From the NCBI RefSeq assembly GCF_002831565.1, contig NZ_CP025096.1, forward strand, positions 2,643,027 to 2,707,026: a stretch of 64,000 nt of DNA, written 5' to 3'. The DNA is from Spirosoma pollinicola. GTDB lineage: Bacteria; Bacteroidota; Bacteroidia; Cytophagales; Spirosomataceae. The notes beneath the pieces were generated by a model that saw only the letters and a program-made list of their open reading frames with translations, did not search any database and was not told the DNA's origin. Position 1 is the first letter of the stretch. Each line of letters begins with the position of its first letter. The position numbers and the translations under genes are program-made. Below, piece after piece: positions 8,392 through 16,062 of this stretch.

Positions 8392-9642
8392 TCAGCTAAG
8401 TTTTCGGAAAATAACGATGGCGTTATGCCCACCAAATCCAAACGCATTACTCATCACGGTTGTTATCGAGCGTTTCTGCGCCGTGTTGAACGTCAGGTTA
8501 AAGCGGGAGTCTATTTCGTCATCGTCGGTGAAGTGATTAATCGTTGGGGGAACAAGTTGATGTTCCATCGCTTTAATACACGCAATGGCTTCTACAGCGC
8601 CCGCTGCACCCAGCAAGTGGCCCGTCATTGATTTGGTCGAGCTGATATTCAACTTAAATGAATGCTCGCCGAACAACTGATTAATGGCCTTTAGCTCCTG
8701 TGGGTCGCCAATGGGCGTTGAGGTGCCGTGTGTGTTAATGTAGTCGATTTCCTCCGGAGCGATGCCTGCATCGTTCAGAGCGTCCTGCATAGCCAAAAAA
8801 GCACCCAGCCCATCGGGGTGAGGAGCCGTAATGTGATAGGCATCTGATGACATTCCGCCCCCGATCAATTCGGCATAAATTTTGGCTCCGCGTGCCTGAG
8901 CATGCTCGTACTCTTCCAGAATCAGGGAACCGGCCCCTTCTCCCAGCACAAAACCATCCCGATCCTTATCGTAAGGCCGGGAAGCTGTTTCTGGCGAATC
9001 ATTGCGCTCTGATAAAGCGCGATTGGCGTTGAAACCGCCAATGCCTGCCTGCGTTACAGCGGCTTCTGAACCACCTACTACACACATATTGAGTCTGCCC
9101 AACCGAATGTAGTTGAACGCATCAATAATAGCGTTGTTGGTTGATGCACAGGCCGAAACCGTAACATAGTTTGTTCCCCGAAAACCGTAGCGCATCGAAA
9201 TCTGCCCCGATGCACTGTCGGCAATCATACGAACAATAAAGAACGGATTGATACGGGGCGTACCATCGCCTTTGGCGAAGCCAATCATTTCATCTTCAAA
9301 TGATTTTAGACCACCAATACCTGAACCCCAAATGACGCCAACCTTATTTTTGTCGATTGTGTCCAGGTTCAAGCCTGAGTCGCGAACAGCTTCTTCGGTA
9401 GCAATGAGCGCATAGTGCGTAAACGCATCCATCTTGCGCGCTTCCTGACGAGGGATAAACTGGGTAACGTCTACGCCTTTCAATTCGCAGGCAAACCGCG
9501 TGCGAAATTTGCTGGCGTCAAACTTCGTAATGGGACCGGCCCCGCTTACACCGGCGGCTAAGCTGTTCCAGTAAGAGGCTACATCATTGCCGATTGGTGT
9601 CAACGCACCGAGGCCGGTCACTACTACTCGCTTGAGTGTCAT
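8392..9642 (-). CDS. fabF: beta-ketoacyl-ACP synthase II
   Basis: FabF condenses malonyl-ACP with growing acyl-ACP in type II fatty acid synthesis. 416 residues, full length. The active-site triad is visible: Cys165 in VSACASTNNA, His305 in NTHGTSTPIGD and His342 in GHLLGAAGAVEA, with Lys337 in KSMTG. The C-terminus SNAFGFGGHNA is also typical. The middle gene of acpP-fabF-rnc; the 147-base gap to acpP may hold a secondary promoter or a processing site. Confidence 0.97.
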   Translation of the reverse strand: MTLKRVVVTGLGALTPIGNDVASYWNSLAAGVSGAGPITKFDASKFRTRFACELKGVDVTQFIPRQEARKMDAFTHYALIATEEAVRDSGLNLDTIDKNKVGVIWGSGIGGLKSFEDEMIGFAKGDGTPRINPFFIVRMIADSASGQISMRYGFRGTNYVTVSACASTNNAIIDAFNYIRLGRLNMCVVGGSEAAVTQAGIGGFNANRALSERNDSPETASRPYDKDRDGFVLGEGAGSLILEEYEHAQARGAKIYAELIGGGMSSDAYHITAPHPDGLGAFLAMQDALNDAGIAPEEIDYINTHGTSTPIGDPQELKAINQLFGEHSFKLNISSTKSMTGHLLGAAGAVEAIACIKAMEHQLVPPTINHFTDDDEIDSRFNLTFNTAQKRSITTVMSNAFGFGGHNAIVIFRKLS

Positions 9643-9789
9643 ACGGGTTTACTACGTAATGGGGAAATAAAATCAACGCCGATACCGTATTTGTTGGCGT
9701 TGGCTTCAATGCTCAGTACCTCTTCCAATTAATTTAACTGGATAGGTACCGAGTAATGCGTTATGACGTCTTCTAAATCTCGTAGAGAC

Positions 9790-10029
9790 TTATTTGCCGA
9801 TATTTTTCTCCAGATATTCGATGGCCAGGCCAACAGTAGAGATTTTTTCAGCCTCGTCGTCAGGGATAGGCAGATTGAATTCTTTTTCAAATTCCATGAT
9901 CAGCTCAACTGTGTCGAGTGAATCGGCTCCCAAATCGTTGGTGAAGCTTGCCTCTGGCGTCACTTCTGATTCTTCAACGCCTAATTTTTCAACAATGATA
10001 TTCTTTACTTTCTGTGCAATGTCCGACAT
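9790..10029 (-). CDS. acpP: acyl carrier protein
   Basis: A 79-residue acidic protein that carries acyl chains on 4'-phosphopantetheine. The attachment site is Ser37 in [17 protein letters not shown], the near-invariant helix II motif. It is the first gene of the acpP-fabF-rnc group and has a candidate Bacteroidota promoter just upstream. Confidence 0.97.
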   Translation of the reverse strand: MSDIAQKVKNIIVEKLGVEESEVTPEASFTNDLGADSLDTVELIMEFEKEFNLPIPDDEAEKISTVGLAIEYLEKNIGK

Positions 10030-10061
10030 TTCAGTATTCTGTTCTGAGTTAAAAAACTGCG

Positions 10062-10093
10062 CAAAGAAACGTATTTACCTTTGTATTATCAAA
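10062..10093 (-). promoter_or_regulatory. candidate promoter of acpP
   Basis: Read on the minus strand, TTTG (10093-10090) is followed after 20 bases by TTTCTTTG (10069-10062). This is close to the Bacteroidota consensus TTTG-N19/20-TAnnTTTG, with one mismatch in the -7 box. Transcription would start about 25-30 bases before the acpP ATG. Confidence 0.45.
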
Positions 10094-10185
10094 CAATTTT
10101 TTAATGCGGGAATCGTTTTATAATACCTCAACTTGAGGGTTAATAATCTGATTGTTAGCTCTTTGGGCTTAAATTGAGGCCTCTG

Positions 10186-11034
10186 TTAACGAATTACAAC
10201 TGACTTACAAACATAGGTAGGAATGATACCTGTGCTTCGAATCAGAACCTCTGCATCCTGTGGTTGTGTATTTCCGGTCAATACGAGAGCGGTATCCAGA
10301 CCAAACTTATTGCCGCCCAGAATGTCTGTATGAAGCGTATCGCCCACCATCAGAATGTCGCGCTTACTAATATGAGCCGCATTTTCCAGCCGCTCGTAGG
10401 CAAACATGAAGAGTTGCGCATCGGGCTTTCCAAACTTGATAAACTGTTTACCAACTATAGACTCAATCATTTTGGCAACTGCTCCAATGGCAATGGCAAT
10501 ACGGGTTTTGGAAACAGGGTAGGTGTTGTCTGTATTGGCAACAATAACCGGAATGTTGCGCTTTCGGAGTAAGTTGACGGTTTTGGTCAGGTCGGCATTC
10601 CAGTCGAAGCCTTCATCATCCAGTAAGACCAGCGCGTTTATATCAGCTACGTCTTTGAGATCAACCTGGCTAATAGGCAATGTTTTCAAGCCCGTTGTTT
10701 CGAGATAATGGGCCGATTTTTCGGTGCCCAGATACGCTACCGTACCGCTGGGAACCTTGAGGTCCAGGTATTCGCGGGCCAGCATACCCGAAGAAATGAT
10801 GCGTTCGGGTGGAATGGCGTAAAGACCTTGCTTGTAATAGGACTCGGCCAGTTCCTGCGGACTGCGCGATGCATCGTTGGTTAGTACATAAAACGTTTTA
10901 TCGTTTTCCTTCAGCCAATCGAATGTGTGTTCAATTCCCGGCAACAGACCTTCTGAGTTTTTCAGGACGCCAAATGCATCGAAGAAAATTACCTTATACT
11001 TGTCCGCTACGGTTTTGAAATCAGTTAGTTGCAT
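10186..11034 (-). CDS. HAD-superfamily hydrolase, class IIA-like
   Basis: 282 residues with the HAD IIA layout (NagD/p-nitrophenylphosphatase type; TIGR01459-like). The nucleophile is Asp19 in VIFFDAFGVLKN. VLTNDASRSP follows with the motif II Thr/Asn, then FGKPDAQLF (motif III Lys) and ILMVGDTLHTDILGGN (motif IV acidic pair). The second Asp of the usual DxDG motif is Phe (D-A-F-G), as in the DxWG variants of TIGR01459. Since that Asp normally acts as general acid/base, the activity may be weak or altered. The substrate is unknown, probably a small phosphate ester. It is monocistronic between the sco-like gene and acpP. Confidence 0.8.
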   Translation of the reverse strand: MQLTDFKTVADKYKVIFFDAFGVLKNSEGLLPGIEHTFDWLKENDKTFYVLTNDASRSPQELAESYYKQGLYAIPPERIISSGMLAREYLDLKVPSGTVAYLGTEKSAHYLETTGLKTLPISQVDLKDVADINALVLLDDEGFDWNADLTKTVNLLRKRNIPVIVANTDNTYPVSKTRIAIAIGAVAKMIESIVGKQFIKFGKPDAQLFMFAYERLENAAHISKRDILMVGDTLHTDILGGNKFGLDTALVLTGNTQPQDAEVLIRSTGIIPTYVCKSVVIR

Positions 11035-11151
11035 GAAGGCAAACGAAAAAAATGAGTAGCAATAAACCCGCCTTCTCGTTCAGGAAGGGAGATTTTTCGC
11101 CTTGGATTCAGAAGGATATTGGTAAAAATACGATCTATGCCGAATTTTTAA

Positions 11152-11834
11152 TCATTTTTCCTTCAGTAGAGTTTGAATATCGGCGATTAATTTGTCGATG
11201 TCCAGTGGTAATGTACCATTATATATTCCCCGAATCCGGCGCGTTTGATCGACCAGGATCAGGTGCTCCGTATGCAGAAATTCGCTCGAATCTTTGGTAA
11301 AACCAATAGCCTCTTCGGCGAAGTACGACTTTCGGGCCAAATCATAAATACGACTTCGGTTGCCTGTGAGCAGATGCCACTTTGTTGAGTTGATGCCCTT
11401 ACTTTTCGCGTAGCGCCGGAGTTGGGGTACCGAGTCCAGCCAGGGCGTTACGCTGAATGACAGCAATTGCACCTTTGGCTCATTTCGGAATGTATCCTGA
11501 ACAGCTTTGAGCAGATTCGTCATCTTGGGCAAATGCTGGGGCAGGCCGTAAAGAAAAAATTGGCGACGTAGACTTTATTCGAAACGGTTTGCTCAGTAAC
11601 GACCGCATCGGTTTGGTCCCGAAAGCTAAAGTCGGCAATTCGATGCGTAATTTGTTTCTCTACGTCAGCAGGGGCCGTCAGCCAGATGGGGGTGAAGTCG
11701 GGGGTGTTGTAGTAAGGCACTGCGTCGTCGGTAAGCTGGTCACTAGTGGTCGTACTGGCTGACTGGCAGGCGAGTAAATTTGGCAGTAAACTCAGCACTA
11801 TACTAATGCGAAATAGCAATTGAATCCCAGACAT
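11152..11834 (-). pseudogene. Sco1/SenC-type copper protein with a frameshift in its metal motif
   Basis: Two overlapping frames make one Sco-like protein. The first (from ATG 11834) is a lipoprotein, with lipobox LLACQ, then the thioredoxin-fold start and FFFTACPSICPR followed by a stop. The second (11152-11532) continues PKMTNLLKAVQDTF to the end, including HTEHLILVDQTRRIRGIYNG, which holds the conserved late His. Normal Sco proteins read CPxxCPKMT, so a one-base -1 shift at TGCCCAAG near 11525 restores the family sequence exactly. Sco proteins deliver copper to cytochrome oxidase CuA or act as thiol reductants. This may be a decayed gene, a sequencing error, or translational slippage. The start overlaps the end of the MORN lipoprotein gene by 32 bases. 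Confidence 0.75.
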
Positions 11835-12405
11835 TAACACAATTTTTGACTCCTGTAAAACCATAGTTCCGACCATTTCGAGCTACATAATTAACTTTCA
11901 GGACACCATTCGCAAACAACTGCTGCTGTGCCCCACTTTCCTGACCATTGTGGTAATGGCCATATAAAGCAGGTTGCCCGTTCCGATACCATTCTTTACG
12001 GATGCCTTCGTATTGATCATTTCGAAACTGATAAAAAAAAGCTTGCCTGCCGGATTCGAACCAGCCCCGTTGCTCCCCTTCTTGCCAGCCTTTCTGATAA
12101 TGACGTATTTCTTTGAGCTGACGGTTGGCATGCCATTGCCGATGAAATCCCTCGGCCTGCCCTTGGTTGAAAGCGCCTACAAACAGGGTGTCTCTGGCAG
12201 GGCTAAGCTGGTATTGCCAGCCGCTAAACAGCGTATCGTTTCGCCACATGCGTCCTTCCCGTTTTTGCCAGCCGGATTGCTCTGTGGAAACATAAATGGT
12301 GGGAATGACACTAGTTGCCGGATTGGCTGGCTGACAGCTATAGAGGCCTAAAAACAGGGCCACCAACTGCCCTGGCCTACTGCGTGACAGTACCTGATTT
12401 GCCAT
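11803..12405 (-). CDS. MORN-variant-repeat lipoprotein
   Basis: The mature part is built of at least five short repeats of about 20-24 residues with the pattern (Q/E)G..R.W(Y/F).(N/S)G(Q/R): HRQWHANRQLKEIRHYQKG, EQRGWFESGRQAFFYQF, RKEWYRNGQPALYGHYHNG and QQQLFANGVLKVNYV. This is the MORN_2 ('toxin-antitoxin YwqK-like') beta-hairpin repeat. The ATG at 12405 gives a lipoprotein signal with lipobox LYSC. A longer frame to 12567 only runs antisense-free over the YHYH gene and is not used. It overlaps YHYH upstream by 29 bases and the sco-like gene downstream by 32, so the three are translationally coupled. Function unknown; probably periplasmic surface-anchored. Confidence 0.72.
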   Translation of the reverse strand: MANQVLSRSRPGQLVALFLGLYSCQPANPATSVIPTIYVSTEQSGWQKREGRMWRNDTLFSGWQYQLSPARDTLFVGAFNQGQAEGFHRQWHANRQLKEIRHYQKGWQEGEQRGWFESGRQAFFYQFRNDQYEGIRKEWYRNGQPALYGHYHNGQESGAQQQLFANGVLKVNYVARNGRNYGFTGVKNCVNVWDSIAISH

Positions 12406-13183
12406 AAAATCCGCTGCCGTTGAGGTAAGGATCTTCGGCGGTAATGTGATAGTGATAGATACTATTTGGATAGTCAGCCGTTGGTGCAGTGTGCCCATGG
12501 TATTTATCCAGATCGGTGTTGGTAATGGTTTTACCATTTTCCAGCGGGCCATAGACCGGGAACCCATCCAGCAGAAAACCCAGCAAAGCCTCTTTCCCTT
12601 TAAGTTTTGTTAAGTAGGTTGGCTCAACGTGGTAGTGATATTGACCTTGCTGTTGAGGGTGACCCTCGTATTGATCGAACCCGTTAATTTCGTTGGTTAA
12701 CACGGCTCGCTGGGCTGCATACTGGTTGAAAAAGGCTACCCCATTAAGTGAAACGCCAATAGCACCCAGTGGTGTTTCGGCATGAGTCGCATCAACGACG
12801 GGGTTAAGTGGCATTTTGAAGGTCATGTTCACTTCGCTAATGGTGTTTGGGTTCACGCTGAATTTAGTGTTGGTGCCGTTATAGGCTTCGTAGAGTGTGC
12901 TTTCCCAGGCCGTTCCTTTATAATACGGGCTTTTGTGATCTGGACGCCCTTTGGTTTTAATAACAATGTTGGTGCCTTCTACATAAATCTCGGTGGCACC
13001 GTAGATTTTTTTGTAAACATCCGGTACACCCGAGCCAACAACTGTAGCCGTTGAACTGCTTGTGCCCGTTGTCGTGGTGGTTGGTGAAACAGTATCGTCG
13101 CTTTTCTGACAAGCCACAAACGCTACGATTGAGCAAAGGAGCACCAATATAATTGGTTTAAATGCGACTGAGAGCGTATTCAT
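12377..13183 (-). CDS. YHYH-domain lipoprotein
   Basis: 268 residues. Signal peptide with lipobox VAFVAC, a Thr/Ser-rich linker, then a domain with two Tyr-His-Tyr-His motifs: GQYHYHVEP and SIYHYHITAEDP. Between them come LLGFLLDGFPVYGP and KYHGHTAP, the layout of the YHYH family (PF14240). Histidine-rich motifs and the neighbouring Sco-like and Spy-like proteins suggest metal, perhaps copper, binding in the envelope. The catalytic role of YHYH proteins is not established. First gene of the coupled YHYH-MORN-Sco trio; a palindromic repeat separates it from the Spy-like gene. Confidence 0.85.
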   Translation of the reverse strand: MNTLSVAFKPIILVLLCSIVAFVACQKSDDTVSPTTTTTGTSSSTATVVGSGVPDVYKKIYGATEIYVEGTNIVIKTKGRPDHKSPYYKGTAWESTLYEAYNGTNTKFSVNPNTISEVNMTFKMPLNPVVDATHAETPLGAIGVSLNGVAFFNQYAAQRAVLTNEINGFDQYEGHPQQQGQYHYHVEPTYLTKLKGKEALLGFLLDGFPVYGPLENGKTITNTDLDKYHGHTAPTADYPNSIYHYHITAEDPYLNGSGFYGKSGTVTQ

Positions 13184-13226
13184 AAGTTACATTAGTTGAC
13201 GTGTTACAGGCCTGAGTGAGTACTTG

Positions 13227-13307
13227 TTGTACCAAACAGCATCTTGCTGTTTGTGCGAAATGATTTTATAAATAGCCGCAAACAGCAAGATGCTGTTTGC
13301 TGTACAA
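13227..13307. repeat. nested inverted repeat between Spy-like and YHYH genes
   Basis: Arms 13227-13257 and 13277-13307 are complementary apart from small gaps. Each arm is itself a palindrome built on AAACAGCA-TCT-TGCTGTTT. Transcripts could fold as one long hairpin or two short ones. There is no strong U-tract, so attenuation or mRNA processing is as likely as termination. Confidence 0.75.
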
Positions 13308-13354
13308 TCAATCTCGTCACTCAATACAGTTAGACGCCATTGGTTTACCCATTC

Positions 13355-13870
13355 CTACGGTCGCAGTAGTAAACTTTCGGACGAACCTCCTAATGACCCA
13401 CCATCCGTTGGTCTGGGCGGACGCTGCTGGCCGAATAACCTGGATAAATCACCGACCAGACGGTTAAAACTGGCTAATTGATTAGGTCGGCAAATGGATT
13501 TGATTTGACTGAAATGAGTAAAATTGAGCTGAGCCAATTCACGTTGGTTTATCGCAATCTGCTCACTTAAGGCACTTGCCTTTAGTGAATCGGGTTGGAC
13601 TGATTCAAGAAGACCATAGTAGTCCCGAAACAACTGAGCCGATTGGTCGCGCAACGCACGAACCTGACTCCGGTGCTCACGAACTAACGTCTGATAGGCT
13701 ACCTGTTGATCCGTGTCGAAATGAAGTCGCTCGATAATGACCGCTACCGGACCTTCGGCGTCGGGCGGCCCGTCTGGATGGTCGGGCTTGAGTACTAAAT
13801 AGCCAATAGTCAACAGGTTAAGGAGAAGTAAGCCTATAATCGCGAGGGTTAGTAGTTTTGTCCGTTCCAT
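13355..13870 (-). CDS. Spy/CpxP-like periplasmic protein
   Basis: 171 residues. One N-terminal membrane segment (LLTLAIIGLLLLNLLTIGYLVL) anchors a helical periplasmic domain rich in Gln, Arg and Leu: FDTDQQVAYQTLVREHRSQVRALRDQSAQ and SQIKSICRPNQLASFNRLVGDL. The second stretch mirrors the LTxxQ-type helix of Spy/CpxP and heavy-metal resistance (CnrX-like) proteins. Its start overlaps the end of the anti-sigma candidate by 22 bases, so the two are coupled. It may act as a metal or stress sensor for the sigma factor upstream, by analogy with CnrX. That is an inference. Confidence 0.65.
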   Translation of the reverse strand: MERTKLLTLAIIGLLLLNLLTIGYLVLKPDHPDGPPDAEGPVAVIIERLHFDTDQQVAYQTLVREHRSQVRALRDQSAQLFRDYYGLLESVQPDSLKASALSEQIAINQRELAQLNFTHFSQIKSICRPNQLASFNRLVGDLSRLFGQQRPPRPTDGGSLGGSSESLLLRP

Positions 13871-14172
13871 ACATCATACAGTTGATTGCTTGCCGGGTAG
13901 AGTTGCATCTCTGTTACAACTGTATTTAACTCAGCTTCCCGATTCGTTGGCGCAGAAACTCGTTGTGTCGTCAACTGCCAGTTTAACAAGGCCAATAAGG
14001 CGAAAGAAGCCGCTGCAAGCCACACCGTTCGGGCTGGTACATAAACGGGTCGTTGCGGGACATTCAGTCGGTCCCGGATTTTTGCGAACAGAAATGAACT
14101 TGGTTCAGGCCGTTGAATCCCCTGTGTACTAGCCAGTACATCCTTGATCCATTTTTCTTGTTGAGGGTCCAT
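13849..14172 (-). CDS. one-TM anti-sigma factor candidate
   Basis: 107 residues. A cytoplasmic N-terminal region (QQEKWIKDVLASTQGIQ ... FLFAKIRDRLN) is followed by one membrane segment (TVWLAAASFALLALLNW) and a short periplasmic tail. Size, topology and position directly after an ECF sigma gene point to a membrane anti-sigma factor. There is no HxxxCxxC zinc motif. The tail overlaps the next gene. Confidence 0.6.
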   Translation of the reverse strand: MDPQQEKWIKDVLASTQGIQRPEPSSFLFAKIRDRLNVPQRPVYVPARTVWLAAASFALLALLNWQLTTQRVSAPTNREAELNTVVTEMQLYPASNQLYDVWNGQNY

Positions 14173-14220
14173 AGTTAGGTAGACGACAAGTGTTTTCGAT
14201 TCCTACGGGTTGATCCTTAA

Positions 14221-14292
14221 TTGTACCCACGGGCTTCAGCCCGTATTTTGTACCTATGTTAGGAAAACACGGGCTGAAGCCCGTGGGTACAA
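14221..14292. repeat. 24-bp perfect inverted repeat between sigma and anti-sigma genes
   Basis: Perfectly complementary 24-base arms (14221-14244 and 14269-14292). Each contains the inner palindrome ACGGGCTTCAGCCCGT. It lies in the operon between the sigma stop and the anti-sigma start, where it could lower downstream expression or separate the two cistrons by processing. Confidence 0.85.
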
Positions 14293-14295
14293 CTA

Positions 14296-14886
14296 TTAAT
14301 TCCTTAATGTTTTATAAAGCCCTGCCAATTGTTTTCTAAGATTATCAATAGCCCTTTGCAACAACGATTCAACCGCGCCAACGCTTACTGTCATGATTTG
14401 GGCTGTTTCAATATTGTCTAATCCTTCAATTTTTGTGAGGATGTAGGCTGTCTTTTGCTTTTCAGAAAGTTTGTCGATCGCCTTGAATAGCATGGCAGCT
14501 TGTTCTTTGTTTTCCAGTGTAATGCCGGGATGTGTAAAATCGGTGGGGTGGTGAAGTGTCTCGCCCGTTTGGGCATCGAATAAGCTCGTCAGGAAAGCAA
14601 ACCGTTTTTGGCGTTTCTGGTGTTTAAGGAAGTCCAGTGACTTATTTACCGCAATCCGATAGAGCCAGGTTGTTCCGCTGGCTTCGCCTTTGAAAGCACC
14701 CACCGAACGAAATAACTCCACATATACATCCTGGGTAATTTCCTCTGCATCTTCCCGATTATGGACATAGCTGAGCGCCAGATTAAAAACCCGGGTTTTG
14801 GTTTGCTCATACACTTGACGAAAGGCCAATTCATTGCCTTGCCGTACAGCCTCAATCAATACGACCAGGTCGTTTGCGTCGGTCAC
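14296..14886 (-). CDS. ECF-type RNA polymerase sigma factor
   Basis: 196 residues, sigma-70 family, ECF group. Region 2: LAFRQVYEQTKTRVFNLAL, then NREDAEEITQDVYVELFR and the -10-binding helix GTTWLYRIAVNKSLDFLK. Region 4: LSEKQKTAYILTKIEGLDN and the recognition helix SVGAVESLLQRAIDNLRK. It heads the minus-strand run sigma, anti-sigma, Spy-like, then YHYH-MORN-Sco, and probably drives it in response to an envelope or metal signal. The next gene upstream (a kinase) is only 24 bases away on the same strand, so read-through is possible. Confidence 0.93.
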   Translation of the reverse strand: MTDANDLVVLIEAVRQGNELAFRQVYEQTKTRVFNLALSYVHNREDAEEITQDVYVELFRSVGAFKGEASGTTWLYRIAVNKSLDFLKHQKRQKRFAFLTSLFDAQTGETLHHPTDFTHPGITLENKEQAAMLFKAIDKLSEKQKTAYILTKIEGLDNIETAQIMTVSVGAVESLLQRAIDNLRKQLAGLYKTLRN

Positions 14887-14909
14887 GTTTACTCGAACTG
14901 CCGAAGCGG

Positions 14910-15950
14910 CTAAATACCCAACGCCTTCAGAATTTTGTCTGCATCGAAGGTCGCAATCGACGGGAAGTAAATGTCATAGGCTTCCTGCTGGAGTTTGATG
15001 GCGTAGGTACGGTGGAAAAAATAACGACCGTACTTTATGACGTAGTTGAGTATGAAAAAACGATAAGCCTCTGGTAGAAAACGAATTTCGGTTTCTGTGA
15101 GTGGAAACACTCGATGGTATTCTTTTAAAAACAATAAAAACCGATCTTCCATTAACGGTCCAATCACGTAACTAAACACTGTGCGATCGCCCGCGTTGGA
15201 AACCACCCGACTGAAAAAGTAAAAATCCATGACCCGGTAGCTGATCCTAAACCAGTCATAATCCCAACGGGAATACAGTTCCAGATTGTCGGTAACTGAA
15301 AAATTGCCAATGTTCCAGTCTACAAAAACGGGCATGGTTTCAACTGACTTAGCGACAAGTTTTTGCCGGTTTTCCAGAAAGAGTTCACACTGCCGTTTCA
15401 ATTCGTCTACGTGCATCCGGTGTTCGAACTGCCCGACCTCGGTCTCCAGCAAATCGAGTAAATCCCAAATATCTGAACGTAGTGTTTTGCTGGATTTGGG
15501 CAATACCGGGCTCACTCTCGAAGAGGCTTTATGAAACCGGGCAACTTCGCGGCCAAGCAGCCTGATGTGGTGATCCTCTAACCGGCGCGGCAACTTTAAC
15601 TGGATCCGGATGGGGTTATAAAAAACAACCCAGGCATCAATGAAACCATCTTTATGTCGATACGTATATACCTGTCCGTCACGCACCAGCGATTTAGCCA
15701 GCACGTTTTCAAACGGGTAAAGTAAATTATTAGCCAGCGCGTGAATGATTCGGTGATCTTCCAGAAATTGCTCGTAAGTGCCGAAGTAAGATAGTTTGGC
15801 AATAATACGTTCGCCATCTTCAAACGTGACTCTGAAGACGTGATTAGTCGAAACTTTGGCACTGATATCTTCAATAGTATCGATCTGTATAGAGCCATCA
15901 AACTCCGCCCAGGCCTTTTTTATAATGGATGAATAATCGACAAGACGCAT
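14910..15950 (-). CDS. APH/choline-kinase-fold phosphotransferase
   Basis: About 346 residues from the ATG at 15950; the upstream TTG at 16016 is rejected. The N-lobe has a beta-strand region with VFRVTFEDGERIIAKLSYFG, whose Lys should bind ATP. The C-lobe has MPVFVDWNIGNFS in place of the usual HxDxxxxN Brenner motif, with Val-Asp replacing His-x-Asp, and WDYDWFRISYRVMDF supplies the metal-binding DxD-like motif. A small-molecule kinase is likely; the substrate is unknown. A glutamine-synthetase-like gene lies 112 bases upstream on the same strand, so the two may serve one amine or amino-alcohol pathway. A hairpin (arms 15984-15991 and 16021-16028) sits between them. Confidence 0.72.
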   Translation of the reverse strand: MRLVDYSSIIKKAWAEFDGSIQIDTIEDISAKVSTNHVFRVTFEDGERIIAKLSYFGTYEQFLEDHRIIHALANNLLYPFENVLAKSLVRDGQVYTYRHKDGFIDAWVVFYNPIRIQLKLPRRLEDHHIRLLGREVARFHKASSRVSPVLPKSSKTLRSDIWDLLDLLETEVGQFEHRMHVDELKRQCELFLENRQKLVAKSVETMPVFVDWNIGNFSVTDNLELYSRWDYDWFRISYRVMDFYFFSRVVSNAGDRTVFSYVIGPLMEDRFLLFLKEYHRVFPLTETEIRFLPEAYRFFILNYVIKYGRYFFHRTYAIKLQQEAYDIYFPSIATFDADKILKALGI

Positions 15951-16062
15951 CGTTTTTTGTAAAAAGGTGTAGTGAGTGAATATGTGCAGTAGGTATGGTG
16001 CGTATAGAGTTACCAAACCTTACTGCACCTTTTTACTGACATCACTTATTACACAAACTCCA

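Noticed and set aside
12050..12075. GGATTCGAACC, resembling a tRNA T-arm on the minus strand
   Set aside because: It is inside the MORN-repeat coding sequence (encoding WFESGRQ) and no acceptor or anticodon arms can be drawn around it.
12406..12567. Longer start for the MORN lipoprotein gene
   Set aside because: The extra 54 codons lie over the YHYH gene in another frame and destroy the lipoprotein signal that begins at 12405.
15984..16028. Hairpin upstream of the APH-fold kinase considered as a terminator for the glutamine-synthetase-like gene
   Set aside because: Its stem is short and it has no U-tract on the minus strand, so it was not listed as a terminator.
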